From positions 1-64,000 of the forward strand of contig JAAYCT010000016.1 in the NCBI GenBank assembly GCA_012729635.1: a stretch of DNA of 64,000 nucleotides. The letters run 5' to 3'. Both the position numbers and the translations under genes were made by a program. This stretch comes from Clostridiaceae bacterium (lineage in GTDB: Bacteria > Bacillota > Clostridia > Saccharofermentanales > Saccharofermentanaceae). The notes beneath the pieces are model-generated. The model did no database searches and was not told the origin of the DNA. It was given only the letters and a program-made list of their open reading frames with translations. Each line of letters begins with the position of its first letter. The stretch's first letter is position 1. Below are positions 43,380 to 52,289 of this stretch, one piece after another.

Positions 43380-45423
43380 TTACTTGTCCTCCTTGAATTT
43401 GAAGTGTCTGGTTCGGGTTGAAAACGGTGAAAATGCCTTCCCGCCGCCTTCATAGAATTTGCTGAAAAATTCGACATATTGAAGTCGGTTGGTATGTACA
43501 TACGCGCCGAGCGCGCTGATACCCAAGTTTACGGCATGTCCGAAAATAAAAACCGGAATGAAGATGAAAATGCGGACAATCCCGGATCCGATCACGGTTC
43601 CGATTGTATTGAAGACCTGCCCGACGATTCCGGTCACGAGGCCGAGGGCCATTAACCGCGAGTAAGAAAGCGTGTCACTGAAATAACCCGAAATTCCGTA
43701 CAGGCTTCCGAGACCGCCCATAATCTTGCCCGGTATACTCGGACTGGATCGCCCCTGTGTCAATACCAGCATGGCCGCTCCCGCAATTGCGACCCACGGG
43801 CCGATTTTTTCAAGCGGCAGACCGGTCGGAACGGCCATGTTGACAATCATCATCCCAAGACCCGTGAAAACGATCCACCACGAACCGACATCAAAGATTG
43901 CCCCGAGCTTGTCGTTGTGTTTCCACATGTTGACAAATTTCAGCGCAAGTCCGGCCATCAGGTGAATAAAACCGAGAATCAAGCTGAGGATCAGCATCTC
44001 GAGCGGTTTTTCGACCGGATTGAACCATAGGGCGTCCAGTGAAACATTCGAATGGAAAAAAGCGGTGCCGACCGCATTGACAACATTTCCGAAAAAACTG
44101 CCGAACATCAGGCCCCATATGACGGAAGAAACCCCGCAGAATAAAAATTTGTACATGTTCATTCGTGTCGTGCCTTCCGGCTTCAGCCGGATGATTACAA
44201 ACAGAGTTCCGAGAACCATAATCAGACCGTAACCGGCATCCGACAGCATCATGCCGAAAAACAGATAGTAGAAAAAACTCATCACAGGGTTCGGATCGAT
44301 GTCCCGTGACGTCGGCGGGCTGTACGACTGAACAATATCTTCGACCGGTGCCACGAATGCGTTGTTTGAAAAATCGCCGGGGACTTCTTCATCCTCCTTC
44401 GGGTCGCGTAATTCTATTGCGAGCATATATTTCTCGTTGAGCTTGCTTAGAAGCCGGTCGGCATCCCGGCACGGAACGAAGCCCTTCAGAATAACGGCTT
44501 TTCGGGAAAACAGCAGACGCCCGAGCGCTTCGTATTTATCCTTACGCATCAGCAGGTAATCCGACAGAAAATAAAGTCCGGGCAGATCCGGCTTATATGC
44601 CGCAATCTTCTCGCGTGCATTTGCGACCGCATCCTGTGCATCCTGAATTCTTTTTTTCAGGCGTTCAATCCGGTTGGCCGGGGGATGCCGCGTCGGGTCG
44701 GACGGTATGATAAAGCCGATTTTGCGAAGGGTTTCGTCCATCACCTCAAGATCATTTCGATGGCAGAAAACGCAAAGGCACGTCAGTTCCTTCGAAACCG
44801 AAACGAAATCCGTCTCGTATTTCGGGAGTTCGGGCACGTCCGAGTCACTCGGTGCCGGATGCGTTTCCGCAAAGGCCTTGCTCAGGGTCTCGTGAAGGGA
44901 TGTCTCGCCGAAGGCGCCCTGAATGGATCCGATTCGACAGGCAACACGCTGCGTTCCCTCGTACATCATCGGGATATCGAGGTTTTTCCAGGGGGAGCAA
45001 GTGATTGAGTTGATGGGTCACGTGCATGATGGCCGGTGTCTCATTTTCAATAATCCGTATCGCTGAGTCGATATCGTAAGCGATTTTCATGGATTGTTCG
45101 ACCCGATCCGCGTGCTCGGAGAATTGATCCAGAGTCAATTCTTTTCGACCGGAAAGACCGGCGAGAATCGAGGTTTTTGTATGAGAATATTCTTCGACGG
45201 AAGCGATTGCGGAGCGGATCATTTCCAGATTCCTGTCCAATTGAGTCAGGGTCGAGGAGGTCGGGATGATCATTAACTCCGACCCGGAATCCGTCTCGCC
45301 TTCCGCCTCGGTTTCCGGCTCGCTCAAATCGACGACGCCCTCACGCTGGAGCAGTTCGACCACTTTTTTTGCGTCTCTTTGCAAGGCGATAATCTCGATG
45401 TGCTTCATCGGTACGATGGCCAT
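43380..45423 (-). pseudogene. atpI: V-type ATPase subunit I, interrupted by a one-base frameshift
   Basis: The N-terminal part (MAIVPMKHIEIIALQ to about residue 144) and the C-terminal part (WKNLDIPMMYEG onward, with about seven membrane helices) are in different frames. They join cleanly as LLP-WKNLDIP if one base is dropped from the run of five G at 44991-44995 (five C on the coding strand). The corrected protein has about 680 residues, normal for the stator subunit that carries the ion half-channels. All other subunits are intact, so a sequencing or assembly slip, or phase variation, is more likely than true decay. The start overlaps the upstream stop (TGATG). Confidence 0.85.
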
Positions 45424-45746
45424 CAGCGCGATTCCTTTCCGGAAATGAAGTCGACGGTCACGGAAACGGCGGATTCGAACGTTGACATCGCGGCTTCTCT
45501 GAGTTGCGCACAACTCAGCTCTGTTTGCTCTTTTATCGAGGTTATATACGCCCGGTTCTTCTTCTGAAAATCACTTCGAAGGGAACTCGCTTTCTTTTCC
45601 GCTTCCATCAAGGCCTTTTCGCGATAATCAGCAGCCGAAAGACGAGCTTTTTCCAGAATCTCATCCGCACGGGATCGAGCATCCTTTTCGATGCGGGCGG
45701 CCTCCTTTTCAGAATCGAGAATCCGGTTGATTTGATCCGATGCCAT
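45423..45746 (-). CDS. V-type ATPase peripheral stalk subunit H/G
   Basis: A 107-residue almost wholly helical, charged protein (EKEAARIEKDARSRADEIL), the small coiled-coil partner of subunit E. It is the first gene of the V-ATPase operon and overlaps subunit I by one base. GGGAGG precedes the ATG. Confidence 0.85.
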   Translation of the reverse strand: MASDQINRILDSEKEAARIEKDARSRADEILEKARLSAADYREKALMEAEKKASSLRSDFQKKNRAYITSIKEQTELSCAQLREAAMSTFESAVSVTVDFISGKESR

Positions 45747-45803
45747 AAATCCTCCCTGATCGCGCAGGGCGCGAAAAAACCTGCCTTTAGGGCGTCTCGT
45801 AGT

Positions 45804-45832
45804 ATTATCACACGCGCGCGAGGCTTTGACAA
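45804..45832 (-). promoter_or_regulatory. SigmaA promoter of the V-ATPase operon
   Basis: On the minus strand TTGTCA (45832-45827), 17 bases, GATAAT (45809-45804), with an extended TGT before the -10. Confidence 0.75.
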
Positions 45833-45917
45833 GCCTGATAACGACCGAAGATCGAGAATCCCGAATGAATCGTTTCGAAATACTTTTTGGGGGTGTGAAA
45901 AGACAGGATTGACAGGA

Positions 45918-45960
45918 TTGACAGGAAGGCGGATAAAATTGTACTATCTAAATAATACAA
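45918..45960 (+). promoter_or_regulatory. Promoter and operator of the GntR-ABC operon
   Basis: TTGACA (45918-45923), 18 bases, TACTAT (45942-45947). An inverted repeat TTGTACTAT-CTAA-ATAATACAA (one mismatch) at 45939-45960 covers the -10 and start point, the usual place for a YtrA-type GntR operator. Upstream, ACAGGATTG is tandemly repeated (45904-45921), giving a second TTGACA at 45909. Confidence 0.65.
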
Positions 45961-45973
45961 TATTGAGGGCAGG

Positions 45974-46444
45974 ATGATTCATCACTCGCAATTTGCGCAA
46001 AAAAACGGGGGGTTAACGTCATTTGAGAAGGGAAAGGATTTGAAGCAGATATTTTCGGATCATTTTCCGATCTATCTTCAGGTCGTCGAAAGAATAAAAA
46101 CACAAATTATTATCGGTGTCGTCAAGCCCGGAGAGAAACTTTGTGCCGTTCGGGAACTGGCAAATCTATTCGGTATCAATCCCAACACGGTTCAGAAAGC
46201 CTGTCAGTTGCTTGAACAAGAGGGGATCATAATAAGCGAACGCGGTTCCGGAAATTATATTACGGACGACCCGGGGATCATCGCCGCGATTCGTTCGGAG
46301 TTGTCCGGCGGGGTCACCGGAGAGTATATTCGAAAGATGAAGGAATACGGATTCGCGAGTCCCGAAATCGTGCGCATCCTGACCGATGGGATCAAAGAGA
46401 TCGAAAATGGCGAAAAAAATACAGACGAGTCTTTACGACAGTAA
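45974..46444 (+). CDS. GntR family regulator, YtrA subfamily
   Basis: A 156-residue protein. The winged helix is clear: PIYLQVVERIKTQIIIGVVK, VRELANLFGINPNTVQKACQ and ERGSGNYIT. The short C-terminal tail of about 50 residues, without a ligand-binding domain, marks the YtrA group, which controls neighbouring ABC transporters. ATG follows GAGGGCAGG. The N-terminal 24 residues are extra for the family, so a TTG near 46041 (before KQIFSDHFPIY) is an alternative start. It probably represses its own operon through the adjacent inverted repeat. Confidence 0.88.
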   Translation: MIHHSQFAQKNGGLTSFEKGKDLKQIFSDHFPIYLQVVERIKTQIIIGVVKPGEKLCAVRELANLFGINPNTVQKACQLLEQEGIIISERGSGNYITDDPGIIAAIRSELSGGVTGEYIRKMKEYGFASPEIVRILTDGIKEIENGEKNTDESLRQ

Positions 46445-46534
46445 AATGACGGAAGTATAATAAGTAAACGCTGAAAGCAGACACCGGAATACCGATCGGC
46501 ACACGGTGAATGCTCATGAAGAAAGGAACAACAC

Positions 46535-47260
46535 ATGCTTACAATCGAAAACTTGACCAAGTCGTATCCGGGGGGGGTCACGGCGGTAAAGGATGTATGC
46601 CTTACGGTCGAAAACGGAGATCTGTACGGATTCATCGGACACAACGGGGCGGGTAAAACGACAACGATCAAATCCGTGGTCGGTCTTCTGCCGTTTGAAA
46701 AAGGAAAGATTACAATCGACGGGGTCTCCGTAACGCAAGATCCGATACGATGCAAGTCGATGATTGCCTATATACCGGATACTCCGGAGTTATACGACAA
46801 TCTGACCGGAATGCAGTATCTCAATTTTGTTTCCGACATTTATGGAATTTCAAAACGGGAGCGGTCAAGCAAAATCAATCAATACGCTACGATGCTGGAG
46901 ATGACGGACAGCTTGAACGACTCTGTTTCTTCGTATTCGCACGGAATGAAACAGAAACTGTCCTTCATCGCCGCGTTTGTACATACACCCAAATTACTGA
47001 TTCTGGACGAACCGTTTGTCGGACTGGATCCGCGCGCGGCCTTCTCGGTAAAAACGGTCATGAAGGAGTTTTGTGAAAAGGGGAATGCTATTTTCTTTTC
47101 GACCCATGTTCTCGAGGTTGCCGAGAAAATATGCAACAAAATAGCGATCATCAAAAACGGCAGGTTGATTGCGAGCGGTGAAACCCGGACCGTCAAGGGA
47201 GACTTGTCCCTGGAGGAAGTATTTCTTGAACTGACCGAGGAAGAGAAGGGTGAGGCATGA
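46535..47260 (+). CDS. ABC transporter ATP-binding protein
   Basis: A 241-residue ATPase: Walker A GHNGAGKTT, signature YSHGMKQKL (S-H-G-M form), Walker B LLILDEPFVGLD, switch histidine FSTHV. It follows the GntR gene after 90 bases, where TATAAT at 46456 could be a second promoter, and overlaps the permease gene by four bases. Transporters next to YtrA regulators often answer cell-envelope antibiotics, but the substrate here is unknown. Confidence 0.9.
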   Translation: MLTIENLTKSYPGGVTAVKDVCLTVENGDLYGFIGHNGAGKTTTIKSVVGLLPFEKGKITIDGVSVTQDPIRCKSMIAYIPDTPELYDNLTGMQYLNFVSDIYGISKRERSSKINQYATMLEMTDSLNDSVSSYSHGMKQKLSFIAAFVHTPKLLILDEPFVGLDPRAAFSVKTVMKEFCEKGNAIFFSTHVLEVAEKICNKIAIIKNGRLIASGETRTVKGDLSLEEVFLELTEEEKGEA

Positions 47261-48864
47261 AATCATTTTTTACACTGATCAAAGTTAATTTTCTTAACTT
47301 TCTCGGGTCCATGCAAAAAGCGAAAAAAGGGCGATATATCGTATCCGCACTGATGATTCTTGCGTTTATCGTTTTTTTCGGCGGCTCCATGTCCATGCAG
47401 GCGGTCGCGACCGCATTTTTACTGGTCGTAGAATATAATCTTCCGCAGTTGGCGGTCTTCATGGGATTATCCACCGCCTTTGCAATCAGCATCCTTTTCG
47501 GCATGATGAGAGCGACGACCGCAACCACCTCAAAGGACGCGGAATTGTTGCTCTCGATGCCGATCCGGAAAAGCATAGTGGTCCTTTCGAAAATTACCAC
47601 ACAATTTCTGCTGGATGCACCGATTCTTATTATCATGCTGCTTCCGACGATCATTGCGACCTTCGCGTTCGGAGGGCTTGATGCGGCCGGGCTCGCTCGC
47701 GGCGTATTCATTTCCCTTCTTCTTCCGACTTTGGCGATGACGATATCCATGGTGATCGGGGCCTTGTTTTCGATGATTCGCGAGCGTATTCCGGGCGGGC
47801 GAATCATCGTTTCGATTTTTGCCATGACGCTTCTGATGGGCTATATTTTTTGGAATATGCAGTCAAACGGTGCGTACCGAGGATTTGCCGAAATGGGCTC
47901 CGAACAAGCCAAACAAATCATTGAGGCCTTTTGGCCGATTAAGGTAATGACCTATTTCATTACCGAGGGCCGTCTTTTGAACACTATTTTTGCACTCCTT
48001 CTGATTTTCCTTCCGTTTGCATTGACCGTTGCCGTCTATGCCGCCCGCTACGGACGTGGCTCATATCAGAAAAAAGGCAGGAACCGGAAGCTTTCTTTTC
48101 GCTCCCGCACGATGTTCGCTTCTTTGCTTAGCGTTGAACTGAAAAAATATGTGTCGAGTACGCTTTATGTTATCAACACCTCCTTCGGAGTAGTGATGAT
48201 GGTCGTCGTGACCACCGTTTTTCTGGTTATGGGACCCGATGTCATCGAAAAGATTATGTTTGCCGGGGAGGAAATGCCGTTTGTGATCAGCACGGAGAAC
48301 TATGCCGCAATCGCTACGCTCATTTTCCTGTTTTTTGCGGCCATGACGGCAACGACGCCCGCGTCGATTTCCTTTGAAGGGAAAAGGTTGTGGATACTTC
48401 GCTCCATGCCGGTCCGTGCTTTCGAGGTTCTTCGGGCAAAGCTGATGCTGAATGTACTCCTTTTTGTTCCCGCACAAATTATTTGCTCCGCCGCCGTGAT
48501 GATTCGGCTCGGTGTGCATCCGGGTCCCGGCATCGCTATGGTGCTTCTGCCGGCCGGGACAAACTTGGTGGTTGCCGGAGGGGGATTGATACTGAATCTT
48601 TTAATGCCGAAGCTGGATTGGAGAAACGAGGCACAGGTTTTAAAGCAGAGCATTTCTGTGTTGCTTACGATGCTGATCGGATTCGGTTTGGCTTCCTTAC
48701 CGATTATCATCTACTTTGTTTTCTTCTTTTCGAGCGGTGACGGAACAGTCGCGATGACTGTGACCGCATACTCGATTACACTTTTGTATGCGGTATTATT
48801 TACCGTCGAGTTATTGATTCTTGCGTTTCCGGGGAAAAGAATGTTCGAGCGTCTTTCGGCATAA
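47257..48864 (+). CDS. ABC transporter permease, large multispanning
   Basis: A 535-residue protein with about 12 membrane segments arranged as two similar halves (about 1-260 and 290-535), twice the size of a normal ABC-2 permease. KDAELLLSMPIRKSIVVLSK and GKRLWILRSMPVRAFEVLRAK are the matching coupling loops of the two halves, which suggests fusion of two permease units. It could therefore work with two copies of the upstream ATPase as a complete channel. Confidence 0.85.
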   Translation: MKSFFTLIKVNFLNFLGSMQKAKKGRYIVSALMILAFIVFFGGSMSMQAVATAFLLVVEYNLPQLAVFMGLSTAFAISILFGMMRATTATTSKDAELLLSMPIRKSIVVLSKITTQFLLDAPILIIMLLPTIIATFAFGGLDAAGLARGVFISLLLPTLAMTISMVIGALFSMIRERIPGGRIIVSIFAMTLLMGYIFWNMQSNGAYRGFAEMGSEQAKQIIEAFWPIKVMTYFITEGRLLNTIFALLLIFLPFALTVAVYAARYGRGSYQKKGRNRKLSFRSRTMFASLLSVELKKYVSSTLYVINTSFGVVMMVVVTTVFLVMGPDVIEKIMFAGEEMPFVISTENYAAIATLIFLFFAAMTATTPASISFEGKRLWILRSMPVRAFEVLRAKLMLNVLLFVPAQIICSAAVMIRLGVHPGPGIAMVLLPAGTNLVVAGGGLILNLLMPKLDWRNEAQVLKQSISVLLTMLIGFGLASLPIIIYFVFFFSSGDGTVAMTVTAYSITLLYAVLFTVELLILAFPGKRMFERLSA

Positions 48865-48895
48865 GGACGGATAAACACCGACGCTTGTGGAAAAA

Positions 48896-48904
48896 TGATA
48901 TAAT
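48896..48904 (+). promoter_or_regulatory. Extended -10 promoter
   Basis: TGATATAAT without a clear -35, about 70 bases before the next gene. Confidence 0.5.
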
Positions 48905-48974
48905 AAGTGGGTGCCGCGAAAAATCGTGACACCTTCTTTTTATCCAATACGCGATCAGTACATCGGAGGAAACG

Positions 48975-49760
48975 ATGGGGATATTTTCTGAAATGGCCAA
49001 ACGAAAGGAAGAGAGAACCCGGGATTTGGAGGGTCCGGTTTTTCTCAAGCCGTTCTCGTCCAAAGAAGAGGAACAAAAGGCGCTGGCGGCAAAATTAGAG
49101 GCTGCACCGCCTCAGTCGAAGTATATTTTCCGGGAAGCACTGGAGTCGATTCGCGGGAAAACGGCCGCTCATAAGAAAATATATGATGTATTATCGGCAA
49201 TCGAAAGACCGATGATCATCTTTCATGATCTTCTCATTTCAAGCAAAGCGGGATCGGCGCGGGTGGATTTTGCTGTCTTGACATCCGGATTTGCCCTGGC
49301 GATTCGAACCAAAGAGGCGGAAAAGACGGGAAGGGAAACCAAGATCGATTCAGACGATTTTTCCCGGATGTACGAAGGGGACCGGAAGTCGGAAGAAACG
49401 GCATATTTGCTTTTTGAATCCATACGGGAAACCGGATTGGTTTCCGGAAAATCACTTCGGAGTATCTGGCCGGTAACGATTTTGTCCGATGCGGATCATT
49501 CAGGACAAAGAGACGTATGCGAAAGGTCTTTTTCCAGTGACTTCAGCGGTATCTATCCGGAGGTGCGGCGAGCGCAAATATTGTTGTCAACGGAACTTCC
49601 GGGCTTGATCGAGGCTTTATTCGAAGGAGATTACGCTTCTTCGGAAATTCCGGTACGGAAGTTGTTTGATCTCGGTGCGTGCCTCGCGAAATATGATTCG
49701 GAAGTGACGGGCTGTCCCGTGTCGTACCGAAATGATGCAAGTAAAGAAATAGAAAAATAG
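48975..49760 (+). CDS. Unrecognised protein with weak NERD-like region
   Basis: A 261-residue soluble protein. Residues about 70-115 read like a worn version of the NERD nuclease-related fold: IIFHDLLISSKAGSARVDFA followed by LTSGFALAIRTKE. In NERD proteins the second stretch carries an E-x-K catalytic pair; here the Glu position is Arg, so nuclease activity is unlikely if the resemblance is real. The C-terminal part (YPEVRRAQILLSTELPGLIE) suggests a Rossmann-like ending. GGAGG precedes ATG. It stands between the ABC permease and an aldo/keto reductase, with no clear functional link. Confidence 0.6.
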   Translation: MGIFSEMAKRKEERTRDLEGPVFLKPFSSKEEEQKALAAKLEAAPPQSKYIFREALESIRGKTAAHKKIYDVLSAIERPMIIFHDLLISSKAGSARVDFAVLTSGFALAIRTKEAEKTGRETKIDSDDFSRMYEGDRKSEETAYLLFESIRETGLVSGKSLRSIWPVTILSDADHSGQRDVCERSFSSDFSGIYPEVRRAQILLSTELPGLIEALFEGDYASSEIPVRKLFDLGACLAKYDSEVTGCPVSYRNDASKEIEK

Positions 49761-49788
49761 GAAAAGACGGAAGAGGGAGGACCCGAAA

Positions 49789-50919
49789 ATGGAAAAACGA
49801 AGAATGAAAAAACTGAATGTAACGACCTCGCTTTTGGGGTTCGGATGTATGCGCTTTCCGCTGGACGAAAGCGGAAAAATCAACCGGCCGGTATCGGAGG
49901 CCATGCTCTTGGATGCCTACCGCTCCGGGGTGAACTATTTTGATACCGCATATTCCTACCATAACAGTGAAAGCGAAAGTTTTATCGGAGACGTATTGGC
50001 GCAGCTTCCGAGGGAAAGTTACTATCTGGCGACCAAGTTTCCCAGTTGGATGTTGAAGAAGACCTCGGACGTCCGTGAAATTTTCGACATTCAGTTGTCA
50101 CGACTGAAAAAGGACTACGTTGATTTTTATCTGATCCACACCCTCAATCAAGGATTCTGGGAAAAAACACTTTCCCTGGGTGTAATCGAAGAATGTGAGC
50201 GGCTAAAAAAGGAAGGGAAGATTCGTTACCTGGGCTTCTCGTTTCATGATTCGTACGAAGTTTTCGAGAAGATCATCAAGGCCTATCCGTGGGATTTCTG
50301 TCAGATTCAGCTCAATTACATGGATACGGAAGAGCAGGCCGGCATGAAGGGATACGAGCTTGCCGAGAGCCTCGGAATTCCCGTTGTGGTTATGGAGCCC
50401 GTCAAGGGCGGCTCGCTGGCGCGTTTGCCCGAGGATGTCTCCTCGGTTCTGAGCGCGGTGGATCCCGACGCATCGCCGTCATCATGGGCACTTCGTTGGG
50501 TCGGAAGCCTGCCGAACGTTAAGGTGGTGTTAAGCGGGATGTCCGCGCCGGAACAGGTGCGCGAGAACTGCTCGATTTTCGAGCGTTTTGAACCGTTGAA
50601 TGACCGGGAGCACGACGCGATACAAAAGGCTTCCGAAATATTCCGGAAAAGAATTCGAAACGGTTGCACCGGATGTAAATACTGCATGCCGTGTCCGGCC
50701 GGTGTCAACATCCCGGAGAACTTTAAAATATGGAATGAGTACGGGATGTTCGAAAATATCGACCATACCCGTTGGTCGTGGAACGAGGCTTTGCCCGCCG
50801 ACGCAAAGCCGGATCGATGTGTAGAGTGCGGTCAGTGTGAGGCGGCTTGTCCTCAGGGGCTATCGATCATAGAGGACCTGAAGACACTGCAGGCGGAAAT
50901 CGAGAAAGCGATCCGCTGA
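49789..50919 (+). CDS. Ferredoxin-type aldo/keto reductase
   Basis: A 376-residue protein with an aldo/keto reductase barrel (LGFGCMRFPL; DTAYSYHNSESE; ATKFPSW; LIHTL, where the catalytic His is kept) and a C-terminal extension of about 80 residues. The extension has CTGCKYCMPCPAGV and CVECGQCEAACPQGL, two cysteine groups typical of 4Fe-4S clusters. Such proteins are common in anaerobes and may pass electrons between NAD(P)H and ferredoxin-like partners. GGGAGG lies before the ATG. The substrate is not known. Confidence 0.9.
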   Translation: MEKRRMKKLNVTTSLLGFGCMRFPLDESGKINRPVSEAMLLDAYRSGVNYFDTAYSYHNSESESFIGDVLAQLPRESYYLATKFPSWMLKKTSDVREIFDIQLSRLKKDYVDFYLIHTLNQGFWEKTLSLGVIEECERLKKEGKIRYLGFSFHDSYEVFEKIIKAYPWDFCQIQLNYMDTEEQAGMKGYELAESLGIPVVVMEPVKGGSLARLPEDVSSVLSAVDPDASPSSWALRWVGSLPNVKVVLSGMSAPEQVRENCSIFERFEPLNDREHDAIQKASEIFRKRIRNGCTGCKYCMPCPAGVNIPENFKIWNEYGMFENIDHTRWSWNEALPADAKPDRCVECGQCEAACPQGLSIIEDLKTLQAEIEKAIR

Positions 50920-50990
50920 GTGGCTTCCCACCTCAAAAACAATCATTAATAAAGGATCCGTGTAAAATCTCGGAGCGGGAGGTCGATGGT

Positions 50991-51659
50991 GTGACCGAAA
51001 ATAATAAACTGAAAAATCCGTCGGGATCGAATCGCAATTGGATTCGCGGGTTGGTATTCGGAGGATTGCTGATTGCGATCGGTATCATATTGCCGATGCT
51101 TTTCCACGCTCCGGGCGGTCAGGCTGCCGGAAAAACATTTCTTCCGATGCATATCCCAGTATTGATCGGCGGTCTTCTTCTGGGCCCGTTCTACGGTGCC
51201 GCCATCGGGGCAATCACTCCGTTTATCAACTCCGTCGCGACCGGGATGCCGCCTCCGGCGGTCATGCCGTTTATGGTGGTGGAACTCGGAGTATACGGGA
51301 TGGTCGCAGGATTTTTCTATCATACATTGAAGCTGAATCGCTTCCGCTTTCCCCTTAGCTTGAAAGAGGGGAAAGCCCCCGGAAAAGAAGTGACGAACAC
51401 GGAACGCTTTTTCGGTCTGTATACTTCGTTGATCCTTGCAATGATCGCTGGCCGAGCGGTGTATGCAATGGCTCTTCTTGTCGCAAATCGGCTTTTCGGG
51501 ATGGAGAAAGCGGACCCGGCTTCCGTTCCGATCGCGATCGCCACCGGAATCATCGGGATTATTATCCAGTTGGTGATCATTCCGCCGATTATTTTCGCGC
51601 TTCAAAAGGGAGGAATCTCGAATGGATCATTTACAAGAAGCCGTCCGAAAACTAAGTGA
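50991..51659 (+). CDS. ECF transporter substrate-binding (S) component
   Basis: A 222-residue membrane protein with about six helices. LVFGGLLIAIGIILPMLFHA and LPMHIPVLIGGLLLGPFYGA resemble the vitamin-type ECF S family, with the small-residue motif on helix 1 that binds the T component. GTG at 50991 is supported by GGGAGG eight bases upstream. No EcfA or EcfT genes are adjacent, so it must share an energising module coded elsewhere. The ligand cannot be told; no riboswitch is visible upstream. It overlaps the DUF1893 gene by 38 bases. Confidence 0.85.
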   Translation: MTENNKLKNPSGSNRNWIRGLVFGGLLIAIGIILPMLFHAPGGQAAGKTFLPMHIPVLIGGLLLGPFYGAAIGAITPFINSVATGMPPPAVMPFMVVELGVYGMVAGFFYHTLKLNRFRFPLSLKEGKAPGKEVTNTERFFGLYTSLILAMIAGRAVYAMALLVANRLFGMEKADPASVPIAIATGIIGIIIQLVIIPPIIFALQKGGISNGSFTRSRPKTK

Positions 51660-52035
51660 AACCGACGCTACCTTTGTTGCCGTAAATAACGACAGAATAA
51701 TCGAATCGCATGAGCGGGGAATCGCTCCGATTCTGACGCTTCTTCTGACAGAGCCGGAGGCGCTTCGCGGTGCGTCTGTCGCCGACAAAGTGATCGGAAA
51801 AGCGGCCGCTCTTCTCCTGATTTACGCGGGTGTCGACCATCTTCATGCCAAAACAATCAGCGAGCACGCGGTTTCGGTGCTTTCCGAACACCCGGTATCT
51901 TATTCATTCGGACAAAAAGTTCCTTTCATCGTCAATCGCAAAGGGGACGGGATTTGCCCGATGGAAAAACAGGTCCTGAACATTACCGATCCGAAGAAAG
52001 CATTCGAGATTCTACGCGTGGGGATGGAACTCTAA
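51622..52035 (+). CDS. DUF1893 protein (deaminase-like fold)
   Basis: A 137-residue soluble protein of the DUF1893 family, which has a cytidine-deaminase-like fold. It reads FVAVNNDRIIESHERGIAPI, then GKAAALLLIYAGVDHLHAKTISEHA, and ends near ICPMEKQVLNI. The family's DKVIGKAAALL motif is clear. It begins inside the ECF S gene and is probably coupled to it, suggesting that it acts on or senses the imported compound. The true reaction is not known. Confidence 0.85.
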   Translation: MDHLQEAVRKLSETDATFVAVNNDRIIESHERGIAPILTLLLTEPEALRGASVADKVIGKAAALLLIYAGVDHLHAKTISEHAVSVLSEHPVSYSFGQKVPFIVNRKGDGICPMEKQVLNITDPKKAFEILRVGMEL

Positions 52036-52289
52036 AATATCACATATTTGCGATTAGGTTGAGAATATAAATCCCCTAAATAATGGCACCAAACGCTTAT
52101 ATTTAAGCAATATACTGCAATTATACCTTTTTCTTGATTGTTAGCAACAATTTGTTCACATTTGATATAGTAAAACGACGCTTTGTTTTCAATTCGTCTA
52201 CTTTTCAGGCGCGCTGACCGTGCATAATATAGATAGGAAATCCGCTGTCTCGCGGGTTTGATTATTAAAAAAATGCAGGAGGCGGTGTT

